Assembly: GCA_021768055.1 (NCBI GenBank)
Contig: JAASSE010000113.1
Span: 1 to 5,173, forward strand
Direction: 5' to 3'
Source: Gammaproteobacteria bacterium
Lineage (GTDB): Bacteria > Pseudomonadota > Gammaproteobacteria > SZUA-229
Length of the DNA stretch: 5,173 bases
In this document: positions 1-5,173 of the stretch, one piece after another
Layout: each line of letters starts with the position of its first letter
Position numbering within the stretch: position 1 is the first letter of the stretch
Notes under the pieces: model-generated
What the model saw: the letters and a program-made list of their open reading frames with translations, nothing else
Databases searched by the model: none
Told to the model about the DNA's origin: nothing
Program-made: the position numbers and the translations under genes

Positions 1-1
1 C

Positions 2-1675
2 AATGTGGCGGTGGTGTCCAAGGTGTTTCCCACACGCTCGCACACGGTGGCCGCACAGGGTGGTATCAATGCCGCGCTTGCGAACGTGTTACCGGACAAC
101 TGGCACTGGCATATGTTTGATACGGTCAAGGGCAGCGATTACCTCGGTGACCAGGACGCAATCGAGTACATGTGCCGCGCCGCACCCAAGGCTGTGTATG
201 AACTGGAACATTTCGGTGTGCCGTTTTCACGGCTGGACAGCGGCAAGATATACCAGCGACCTTTTGGCGGCCAGAGCCAGAATTTCGGCGGTGACCAGGC
301 GGCACGGACCTGTGCCGCTGCCGACCGTACAGGCCATGCAATCTTGCACAGCCTGTACCAGCAGAACATCCGCGCCAAGACGCATTTCTTTGATGAATAT
401 TTCGCCGTAGACCTGCTCCGGGATGATGACGGCCATGTGCTCGGTGCGCTGGCATTCAATATACACAATGGCGAACCCGTGGTAATCGAAGCTAAAACCA
501 CGCTACTGGCCACCGGCGGAGCCGGCCAGGTGTTCCGTACCACCACCAACGCGCTGATCAACACCGGTGATGGTATGGGCATGGCCCTGCGTGCCGGTGT
601 GCCGCTGATGGACATGGAGTTTTTCCAGTTCCACCCGACCGGCATCGCCGGACGTGGTATGTTGATTACCGAAGGTGCACGTGGCGAAGGCGGCTACCTG
701 GTCAATGCCGATGGCGAGCGCCTGATGGAACGATATGCGCCCAAGGCCAAGGACCTGGCCAGCCGTGATGTAGTCAGCCGCGCAATTGCGATCGAAGTAC
801 GCGAGGGCAGGGGCTGTGGTCCGAACAAGGACCATGTCATGCTCAAGCTGGACCACCTCGGTGAAGACGTGATCCAGAAGCGGCTGCCAGGTATTCGCCA
901 GACATGTATCACCTTCCTCGGTATCGATCCGGCAGAAGCACCGGTTCCGGTATTCCCCACCCTGCATTACACCATGGGCGGCATCCCCACCAACCGTTTC
1001 GGCCAGGTCGTAGTACCTGTCAAGGAAACACCGGAAGAACCGATACCGGGTCTGTACGCTGCAGGTGAATGCGCCTGTGTATCCGTGCACGGTGCCAACC
1101 GTCTGGGCGGAAACTCGTTGCTGGACATCCTCGTATTCGGGCGTGCCGCTGCGAACCACATTATTGAGTACCTGTCAGAAAATCGCTATCACCGCCAGAT
1201 GAATGAAAGCAGTATCGACTCGGCAAAGGCACGAATGCAACGCTGGGACAAAGCAGGCAACGGTGATGGTGAATCGGTCAGCCAGTTACGTAATGAGCTC
1301 AAGGCCGTGATGGAAGAACATTGTAGCGTGTTCCGTAATGATGAAGTGTTAAGCGAGGGTATTACCAAGGTTGAAGCGCTGGTGAAGCGTTTTGACAATG
1401 CGCGTATTGATGACATGAGCGGCGTGTTCAATACTGCACGTGTTGAAGCGCTGGAACTGGAAAATATGATGTGTGTTGCACTGGCAACAATCCATTCCGC
1501 ACATGCGCGCAAGGAAAGCAGGGGCGCCCACTCAAGAACGGATTACACGGAACGCGATGATAAAAACTGGATGCGACACAGCCTGTACTCTCTTGAAACG
1601 GGTATCGACTATAAACCGGTACGTACCAAGCCGATGAGCGTCGACAGCTTCCCGCCAAAAGCGAGGGTATATTGA
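2..1675 (+). CDS. sdhA: Succinate dehydrogenase flavoprotein subunit SdhA (5' end cut by window edge)
   Basis: Catalytic flavoprotein of respiratory complex II: it oxidises succinate to fumarate and passes electrons through FAD to SdhB at the cytoplasmic face of the inner membrane. The reading frame is open to the left edge, so the N-terminal Rossmann glycine motif is missing. By comparison with E. coli SdhA (588 aa, remembered numbering) roughly 32 residues are absent. Counting from the GTG codon at 5, the FAD-linking histidine is H13 in TRSHTVAAQGG (codon 41-43). The substrate-site residues are all present: H210 in FHPTGIAG, T222/E223 in ITEGARGEGG, R254 in LASRDVVSR, H321 in LHYTMGGIP and R366 in HGANRLGGNSLL. 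They keep a constant offset of 32-33 from the E. coli positions. The C-terminus, SFPPKARVY, is typical of the family. The stop overlaps the sdhB start. Fumarate reductase FrdA is the main alternative, but the SdhB and SdhE neighbours favour SdhA. Confidence 0.97.
   Translation, partial: NVAVVSKVFPTRSHTVAAQGGINAALANVLPDNWHWHMFDTVKGSDYLGDQDAIEYMCRAAPKAVYELEHFGVPFSRLDSGKIYQRPFGGQSQNFGGDQAARTCAAADRTGHAILHSLYQQNIRAKTHFFDEYFAVDLLRDDDGHVLGALAFNIHNGEPVVIEAKTTLLATGGAGQVFRTTTNALINTGDGMGMALRAGVPLMDMEFFQFHPTGIAGRGMLITEGARGEGGYLVNADGERLMERYAPKAKDLASRDVVSRAIAIEVREGRGCGPNKDHVMLKLDHLGEDVIQKRLPGIRQTCITFLGIDPAEAPVPVFPTLHYTMGGIPTNRFGQVVVPVKETPEEPIPGLYAAGECACVSVHGANRLGGNSLLDILVFGRAAANHIIEYLSENRYHRQMNESSIDSAKARMQRWDKAGNGDGESVSQLRNELKAVMEEHCSVFRNDEVLSEGITKVEALVKRFDNARIDDMSGVFNTARVEALELENMMCVALATIHSAHARKESRGAHSRTDYTERDDKNWMRHSLYSLETGIDYKPVRTKPMSVDSFPPKARVY
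1663..1667 (+). promoter_or_regulatory. Ribosome binding site of sdhB
   Basis: GAGGG lies inside the last codons of sdhA, 7 nt before the ATG at 1675. This spacing selects the ATG at 1675 rather than the overlapping in-frame TTG at 1672 as the sdhB start. Confidence 0.65.
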
Positions 1676-2373
1676 TGAAATTCCGCGTTTACCGTTACAA
1701 CCCGGAAACCGACAAAAAGCCCTACATGCAGGACTATGAACTGAACGACATCGAGCCGGGCATGATGCTGCTGGATGCTTTGCTGAAAATAAAAGACACG
1801 CTGGACGAATCACTGAGCTTCCGCCGTTCCTGCGGCGAAGGTGTATGCGGTTCGGATGGCATGAACATCAACGGCATTAACGGTCTTGCCTGTATAACAC
1901 CGTTGGCGGGATTGAAGGAACCCGTTGAAATCAGGCCGATGCCGGGCCTGCCGGTTATTCGTGATCTGATCGTGGACATGGACCAGTTTTACCAGAACTA
2001 CCGCGATATCAAACCCTACCTGATCGTTAACGACCCAATGCCGGAAGTAGAATTACCGCAAACACCGTTGCAGCGTGAAAAACTGGATGGCCTGTATGAA
2101 TGTATTTTATGTGCCTGTTGTTCCACACAGTGCCCGTCATTCTGGTGGAACCCGGACAAGTACCTGGGGCCGGCGGCATTGCTGCAGGCATCCCGTTTTA
2201 TCGAAGACAGCCGTGATCAGGCCACCGAGGAGCGTCTTGCCGATCTTGAAGGACCGTTCAAACTGTTTCGCTGTCATACCATCATGAATTGTGTGCAGGT
2301 ATGCCCGAAAGGACTGAACCCGACCCTGGCAATAAACAACATCAAGAAGATGATGGTGAAACGTTCGCTATGA
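1675..2373 (+). CDS. sdhB: Succinate dehydrogenase iron-sulfur subunit SdhB
   Basis: Iron-sulfur subunit of complex II. It relays electrons from the SdhA flavin to the quinone site formed with the SdhC/SdhD membrane anchors. At 232 aa it is close to the usual length (E. coli about 238). The N-terminal ferredoxin-like domain carries the [2Fe-2S] ligands C53 and C58, D61 in CGSD (Asp instead of Cys, as in E. coli), and C73. The C-terminal domain has C143, C146 and C149 in CILCACCS plus C210 for the [4Fe-4S] centre, and C153, C200 and C206 for the [3Fe-4S] centre. All ligands sit at a constant offset of 6 from E. coli numbering. The start is the ATG overlapping the sdhA stop (TGATG), which suggests translational coupling. 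The stop in turn overlaps sdhE as ATGA. Nothing appears damaged or unusual. Confidence 0.98.
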   Translation: MKFRVYRYNPETDKKPYMQDYELNDIEPGMMLLDALLKIKDTLDESLSFRRSCGEGVCGSDGMNINGINGLACITPLAGLKEPVEIRPMPGLPVIRDLIVDMDQFYQNYRDIKPYLIVNDPMPEVELPQTPLQREKLDGLYECILCACCSTQCPSFWWNPDKYLGPAALLQASRFIEDSRDQATEERLADLEGPFKLFRCHTIMNCVQVCPKGLNPTLAINNIKKMMVKRSL

Positions 2374-2624
2374 ATCAACCGTCCATCGGGTATTCAGAAC
2401 TCAAATGGCGTTGCCGCCGTGGCATGCTCGAGCTGGATATACTGTTAAATACATATCTTGAACACAATTACACTTCAATGACTGCAGCGCAGGGTGACGT
2501 GTTCAATACCTTGCTCGATTATCCGGACCAGGTATTGTTCGACCTGTTAATGGGCAAGATGCAATCGAGCAATGCAGACATAACCGAACTGGTAACCAAG
2601 ATCCAGGAAATCCATCAACATTAA
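2370..2624 (+). CDS. sdhE: FAD assembly factor SdhE (YgfY/CptB family)
   Basis: Small cytoplasmic factor that promotes covalent FAD attachment to SdhA; the family is DUF339, formerly called YgfY or CptB. The protein is 84 aa, the normal size. The key RGxxE motif is present as R17-G18-M19-L20-E21 within CRRGMLELD, followed by the typical helical sequence with a D-Y-P-D-Q-V-L-F-D-L-L-M region, which corresponds to the E. coli stretch ending in LFNWLM. I chose the ATG at 2370 because it overlaps the sdhB stop as ATGA and leaves a normal N-terminus. An in-frame ATG at 2289 would add 27 unrelated residues that overlap the SdhB cluster-binding region. The upstream ribosome binding site is weak (GGTG near 2355), consistent with coupling to sdhB. 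No ygfX/cptA partner gene follows, unlike in E. coli. Confidence 0.95.
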   Translation: MNQPSIGYSELKWRCRRGMLELDILLNTYLEHNYTSMTAAQGDVFNTLLDYPDQVLFDLLMGKMQSSNADITELVTKIQEIHQH

Positions 2625-2647
2625 ACAGAAACGTTAAAGATTCTGTT
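2624..2647 (+). repeat. A/T-rich inverted repeat between sdhE and the deacetylase gene
   Basis: AACAGAA (2624-2630) and TTCTGTT (2641-2647) form a perfect 7-bp inverted repeat around a 10-nt loop. It starts at the last base of the sdhE stop codon and ends 9 nt before the next ATG. There is no GC-rich stem and no long T-run, so a rho-independent terminator is unlikely. It could sequester the translation start of the next gene or be fortuitous. Confidence 0.35.
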
Positions 2648-2656
2648 GTTACGACC

Positions 2657-3721
2657 ATGACCAGGTGTTTACTATTTTCTGTATTGTCGATGTTTAGCCT
2701 GCACGTACATGCGGCAAACAGTTGTGTTGTTTTGCAATACCACCACTTCAGTGATGATACCCCTGCGATTACCAGCGTAACCCTGAAGCAATTCGATGAT
2801 CACCTGGAGTACCTGAAAAACAACGACTTCAATGTTCTGCCACTGCGCGAAGTGGTCGCATCAATCGCGCAGCGCAAGGAGTTGCCTGAGCGTTGTGTCA
2901 GCCTGACGGTTGATGATGCTTATATCTCGGTTTATCGCAATGCCTACCCGCGGCTTAAATCACTGAACTGGCCGTTGACGGTTTTTGTCAATACCGCTGC
3001 CGTTGACCAGGGCGTCAATGCGTATATGACCTGGGACCAGATGCGCGAGATGTCGCAACATGGCGTCAGCTTTGAAAACCACGGCCACGGCCACATTCAC
3101 CAGATCCGCAAGTTAAAGAATGAAACCGATGAGGCGTGGAAATACAGAATCACCCGCGACATTCACAAGGCACAGAGCAGGATAACCGAGGAAATAGGTG
3201 ATCCGCCCCGTTTGTACGCCCATCCCTACGGTGAATACAACCGGGATACACTTGCTATCATCAGGCGCATGGGACTGACGGGCTTTGGCCAGCAGTCGGG
3301 ACCGGTATGGCCGGATGCTGACTTCGGTGCTTTGCCACGCTTTCCGATGGCGGCGCATTATGCCGATATGCCGGGATTCAAAACCAAGGTGAATACACTG
3401 GCGCTGCCGGTGATTTCAGCCGAACCCGTGGAACCGCTGGTACCGCTAAACCAGCGGCGTCCCACATTGACGGTAACACTGGCGCCAGGGCGTTATGTAA
3501 AAGACTCACTGCAGTGTTTTGTCGGCGGCAGTAACAAGGTCGAGGTTCGCTGGTCACAGCAGCATGCCACACGCTTCACGGTAACACCGAAGTTCGATCT
3601 CAAACCCGGCCGCAGCCGCACCAACTGCACCATGCCCTCCAGTCAGAGCGGTCGCTATCACTGGTACAGCCATAACTGGTTTGTCAGAAAGGCCGATGGC
3701 AGCTGGTATGGAGAATACTGA
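2657..3721 (+). CDS. Exported polysaccharide deacetylase (carbohydrate esterase 4, PgaB-like)
   Basis: Predicted metal-dependent deacetylase of N-acetylated sugar polymers, probably acting in the periplasm or at the envelope. The protein is 354 aa. Residues 1-19 form a Sec signal peptide with likely cleavage at VHA|AN. The NodB-type domain spans about 24-240: an early YHHF (28-31) as in PgaB, motif 1 TVDDAY (84-89, D86/D87), a His cluster NHGHGHIH (141-148) at the metal-ligand motif 2, motif 3 HPYGEYN (189-195) and LPRFP (226-230). Motif 1 has Ala where the family usually has Gly (DDG), and motif 2 differs from the common SHTxxH. Residues about 265-354 form a Trp/Tyr-rich, probably beta-stranded domain with C287 and C324, which could be disulfide-bonded. 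It starts 32 nt after sdhE without a clear ribosome binding site. The substrate (peptidoglycan, PNAG-like polymer or other) cannot be read from the sequence. Confidence 0.85.
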   Translation: MTRCLLFSVLSMFSLHVHAANSCVVLQYHHFSDDTPAITSVTLKQFDDHLEYLKNNDFNVLPLREVVASIAQRKELPERCVSLTVDDAYISVYRNAYPRLKSLNWPLTVFVNTAAVDQGVNAYMTWDQMREMSQHGVSFENHGHGHIHQIRKLKNETDEAWKYRITRDIHKAQSRITEEIGDPPRLYAHPYGEYNRDTLAIIRRMGLTGFGQQSGPVWPDADFGALPRFPMAAHYADMPGFKTKVNTLALPVISAEPVEPLVPLNQRRPTLTVTLAPGRYVKDSLQCFVGGSNKVEVRWSQQHATRFTVTPKFDLKPGRSRTNCTMPSSQSGRYHWYSHNWFVRKADGSWYGEY

Positions 3722-3747
3722 GCGCTGCAGCTATACCAGGCGGACTA

Positions 3748-3776
3748 TTGACAATATTAGAAAACACTAATATATT
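3748..3776 (+). promoter_or_regulatory. Sigma-70 promoter of the Bax-like gene
   Basis: A perfect -35 box TTGACA (3748-3753), a 17-bp A/T-rich spacer and a -10 box TATATT (3771-3776, five of six consensus positions) lie in the gap after the deacetylase gene. Transcription would start near 3783, giving an untranslated leader of about 34 nt before the ATG at 3817. The match is the best promoter in the window and argues that the TTG at 3748 is promoter sequence, not a start codon. Confidence 0.75.
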
Positions 3777-3816
3777 ACCCGGTTCATTCTCGAACTACGC
3801 GGAGCGTGTGCAGGCG

Positions 3817-4731
3817 ATGAACTTGTTCAGGTCAATACCGGTGGTTATTGCATTGCTCGCGCTCTATAGCGCGCAGGCGAGTGCCTACCAGTATGGCATG
3901 TACGTGCCGTCGGCCTATACGGCGCCGGCGTATTACAGTTCGCCTTACCCTGTTCCTTATTACCCGGCTTACCGCTACCCGGCTCAGCCGCGGTATCCGG
4001 CGCCGCAATCTGTCCCTGCAGAAAGACACAGGCCTGCAGCAAAAGCGCAGTCTGATCAGCCTGAAACAGTATCACCGCCAGCAATCAACGCAAACAAGCA
4101 GGAATTTGTAAACACATTGCTGCCTTACATCGAGAAAGAGAACAAACGCTTGCTGGTGCTGCGTAAAGATATTCTGCGTGCGATTAACAAGATCCAGGCC
4201 CAGCGAACACTGCGCCGTGCGGAAAAACAGCGGTTACTGAAGCTGGCAAAGGACTATCGTGTTAACGGTGATGTGCTAAAGGATGCAGCGGCGCGCGAGG
4301 AACTGATGCAAAAGATCGATGTTATCCCGGCTTCGCTGGCGCTGGCCCAAGCAGCCAATGAAAGCGCCTGGGGAAAGTCGCGCTTTGCCAGGGAAGCCAA
4401 TAACCTGTACGGGATCTGGACCTATGATGAAAGCAAGGGCCTGAAACCGAAAAACCGGGAACAGGGCAAAACTCACCTGGTACGTATCTTCGATGATATT
4501 GGTGATTCGGTACTTTATTATATGCATACCTTGAACAGCCACCCGGCCTACAACGAGCTGCGCGACATCAGGCAGCAACAGAGGGCTTCAAACCGGCCCA
4601 TTGACGGCCACAAACTGGCTGCCGGCCTGGAAAAATATTCCGCCCGGGGTCAGGAATATATCGACCTTATCCAGCAACTGATCAGGCAGAATGACTGGGC
4701 CCTGCTGGATACACAAAACCACAAGGTTTAA
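3817..4731 (+). CDS. Secreted Bax-like glucosaminidase domain protein
   Basis: Predicted peptidoglycan-cleaving N-acetylglucosaminidase related to E. coli Bax and to the FlgJ glucosaminidase domain (Pfam Glucosaminidase family). The protein is 304 aa from the chosen ATG. A signal peptide covers 1-23 (cleavage at ASA|YQ). A Tyr/Pro/Ala-rich low-complexity segment covers about 24-72, a charged helical region about 92-165, and the catalytic domain about 166-295. The signature IPASLALAQAANESAWGKSRF (from 170) includes the likely catalytic E182, followed by NNLYGIWT and a conserved F-D-D-I-x-D-S-V-x-Y-Y-M-x-T-L-N segment. The open frame runs upstream to a TTG at 3748, but that codon is the -35 box and the extension would bury the signal peptide. 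GGAG at 3801 is 12 nt from the ATG, so a GTG at 3808 remains possible. The gene ends in tandem TAA stops. Confidence 0.88.
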   Translation: MNLFRSIPVVIALLALYSAQASAYQYGMYVPSAYTAPAYYSSPYPVPYYPAYRYPAQPRYPAPQSVPAERHRPAAKAQSDQPETVSPPAINANKQEFVNTLLPYIEKENKRLLVLRKDILRAINKIQAQRTLRRAEKQRLLKLAKDYRVNGDVLKDAAAREELMQKIDVIPASLALAQAANESAWGKSRFAREANNLYGIWTYDESKGLKPKNREQGKTHLVRIFDDIGDSVLYYMHTLNSHPAYNELRDIRQQQRASNRPIDGHKLAAGLEKYSARGQEYIDLIQQLIRQNDWALLDTQNHKV

Positions 4732-4863
4732 TAAGGAATATATCCTCGGCTGCTCAGGCGTAACGCCGACAGACCCGGCCTCCCTGCTGCCTCCACGCCA
4801 GGGTATAGGCTGCCAGCCCCGATTCCCCCGTTAAGTTGTTGATATTGCAGGCCCGTCCAGACC

Positions 4864-4887
4864 TTTTCGCCGCGCCAGCTGCGAAAA
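4864..4887 (+). terminator. Possible hairpin terminator after the Bax-like gene
   Basis: TTTTCGC (4864-4870) and GCGAAAA (4881-4887) make a perfect 7-bp stem around a 10-nt GC-rich loop. The run of six T lies 11 nt beyond the stem (4899-4904) instead of immediately after it, so this is a weak terminator candidate. It would serve the Bax-like gene, whose stop is about 130 nt upstream. Confidence 0.35.
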
Positions 4888-4905
4888 AATAATGATAATT
4901 TTTTC
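4883..4905. repeat. A/T inverted repeat overlapping the hairpin and a Fur-like half site
   Basis: GAAAAAAT (4883-4890) and ATTTTTTC (4898-4905) form a perfect 8-bp inverted repeat with a 7-nt centre. Its left arm shares GAAAA with the right arm of the preceding hairpin, so the two cannot fold at once. The centre contains ATAATGATAAT (4889-4899), identical to 11 consecutive positions of the E. coli Fur consensus. The remaining right half matches poorly, giving about 13 of 19 overall. Confidence 0.4.
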
Positions 4906-4926
4906 TATTTACCAAATATTTCCAGC

Positions 4927-4940
4927 TTTGATGCGTCAAA
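4927..4940. promoter_or_regulatory. Near-palindrome, candidate operator of the DsrE-like gene
   Basis: TTTGATGCGTCAAA is a 14-bp near-perfect palindrome (TTTGA, TGCG, TCAAA) about 76 nt before the GTG start. It resembles a dimeric regulator site. The half-site spacing is 2 bp too short for a standard FNR box (TTGAT-N4-ATCAA), so the regulator cannot be named. Confidence 0.35.
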
Positions 4941-5002
4941 TACATATATAAGGCCGGATACGAGTATATCTGTGTTTTATTGATTGTCTAAAAACAAACT
5001 CG

Positions 5003-5008
5003 AGGAGG
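5003..5008 (+). promoter_or_regulatory. Strong ribosome binding site of the DsrE-like gene
   Basis: AGGAGG, a perfect Shine-Dalgarno core, lies 8 nt before the GTG at 5017. It fixes that GTG as the start and is the strongest ribosome binding site in the window, suggesting an abundantly made protein. Confidence 0.85.
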
Positions 5009-5016
5009 GTAAAAAC

Positions 5017-5173
5017 GTGAAGAAAGGGTTGAATTTACTATTGGCTTTATTCATGGGTGTTGCCATGGTGTACTCAGGTCTCACGATTGCCGTTGCCGGT
5101 GGCTATGGCAAGCAAAAGGTTGTCTATCACATCAACTATGACAACGCTAAGAGACAGGCTGGCGCAATGCGCA
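5017..5173 (+). CDS. Exported DsrE-like family protein (3' end cut by window edge)
   Basis: Only the first 52 residues are visible. Residues 1-27 form a clear Sec signal peptide: Lys-Lys at 2-3, a hydrophobic stretch and likely cleavage at AVA|GG. The mature part begins GGYGKQKVVYHINYDNAKRQ and continues to the edge. The KVVYHINYD strand followed by an R-Q-x-G-A-x-R helix start resembles the first beta-alpha unit of DsrE/DsrF-like proteins, including the exported versions common in sulfur-oxidising Proteobacteria. Cytoplasmic DsrE proteins carry or transfer sulfur through a conserved cysteine. Exported relatives are poorly characterised, and whether this one has the cysteine cannot be seen. 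The GTG start is supported by the AGGAGG site upstream. Family assignment is from pattern memory on a short stretch. The signal peptide is much more certain than the function. Confidence 0.65.
   Translation, partial: MKKGLNLLLALFMGVAMVYSGLTIAVAGGYGKQKVVYHINYDNAKRQAGAMR

Larger units (their letters stand above)
4732..5016. other. Gene-free spacer before the DsrE-like gene
   Basis: This 285-nt stretch has no convincing coding region on either strand. The first part, to about 4860, is GC-rich with C-runs on the + strand and several short inverted repeats: TCGGC/GCCGA (4746-4750 and 4765-4769), a competing GGCG/CGCC (4757-4760 and 4764-4767), and CCCTG/CAGGG (4782-4786 and 4799-4803). The second part is A/T-rich and presumably holds the control region of the DsrE-like gene. 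No riboswitch or known RNA family was recognised. No pair of -35 and -10 boxes with good spacing was found; TATAAG at 4947-4952 is the best isolated -10-like hexamer. Confidence 0.7.

Noticed and set aside
139..1159. Long open frames on the minus strand inside sdhA
   Set aside because: They lie opposite a highly conserved gene, have no recognisable domains and no upstream ribosome binding sites; they are reading-frame shadows.
1672..1677. TTG at 1672 as the start of sdhB
   Set aside because: The ATG at 1675 is better spaced from GAGGG and gives the usual MKFRVYRYNP N-terminus; TTG adds one residue only.
2289..2369. A 27-residue N-terminal extension of SdhE
   Set aside because: It overlaps the SdhB cluster-binding region, has no family similarity and no ribosome binding site; the ATGA overlap start is normal for the block.
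3721..3731. A terminator after the deacetylase gene
   Set aside because: AGCGCT and GCTGCAGC are short overlapping palindromes with no loop and no T-run.
4927..4940. An FNR box
   Set aside because: The TTGA and TCAA halves are separated by 4 bp instead of the 6 bp seen in the FNR consensus, so it is listed only as an unnamed palindrome.
4754..4945. A 63-residue minus-strand open frame in the spacer
   Set aside because: No ribosome binding site precedes its ATG, its composition is unlike a protein family and it runs through the inverted repeats.

Overview
The window looks like chromosomal DNA from a gammaproteobacterium of moderate G+C content. The best evidence is the order sdhA-sdhB-sdhE together with very E. 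coli-like cluster motifs in SdhB (CILCACCST, CHTIMNCVQVCPKG) and an RGMLE motif in SdhE. A Bax-type glucosaminidase and an exported DsrE-like protein fit the same assignment, and the latter gives a weak hint of sulfur metabolism. The genus cannot be named from this sequence.

Layout: all genes lie on the + strand. Positions 2-1675 hold sdhA, cut at its 5' end by the window edge. sdhB (1675-2373) overlaps it as TGATG, and sdhE (2370-2624) overlaps sdhB as ATGA. This is a tightly coupled block for the catalytic half of succinate dehydrogenase plus its flavin-attachment factor; sdhC and sdhD presumably lie upstream. A 32-nt gap containing a small A/T-rich inverted repeat leads to an exported PgaB-type polysaccharide deacetylase (2657-3721). 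A near-consensus sigma-70 promoter (3748-3776) precedes a secreted Bax-like glucosaminidase (3817-4731) with a conspicuous Tyr/Pro-rich segment after its signal peptide. A 285-nt gene-free spacer (4732-5016) follows. It is C-rich in its first half and A/T-rich in its second, with hairpins, a palindrome and a weak Fur-box-like stretch. The window ends inside a gene with a strong ribosome binding site that encodes a signal peptide followed by a DsrE-like N-terminus (5017 to the edge).

How the genes work together: SdhA and SdhB form the soluble arm of respiratory complex II, and SdhE assists covalent FAD attachment to the SdhA histidine visible near the left edge. The deacetylase and the Bax-like enzyme are both predicted to be exported and to act on N-acetylhexosamine polymers, so they may form a small envelope-modification pair, but the strong internal promoter suggests that the Bax-like gene can be expressed independently. 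No mobile element, CRISPR array, tRNA or rRNA was seen. Nothing here is clearly a new system. The most interesting parts are the envelope pair and the structured spacer before the DsrE-like gene.
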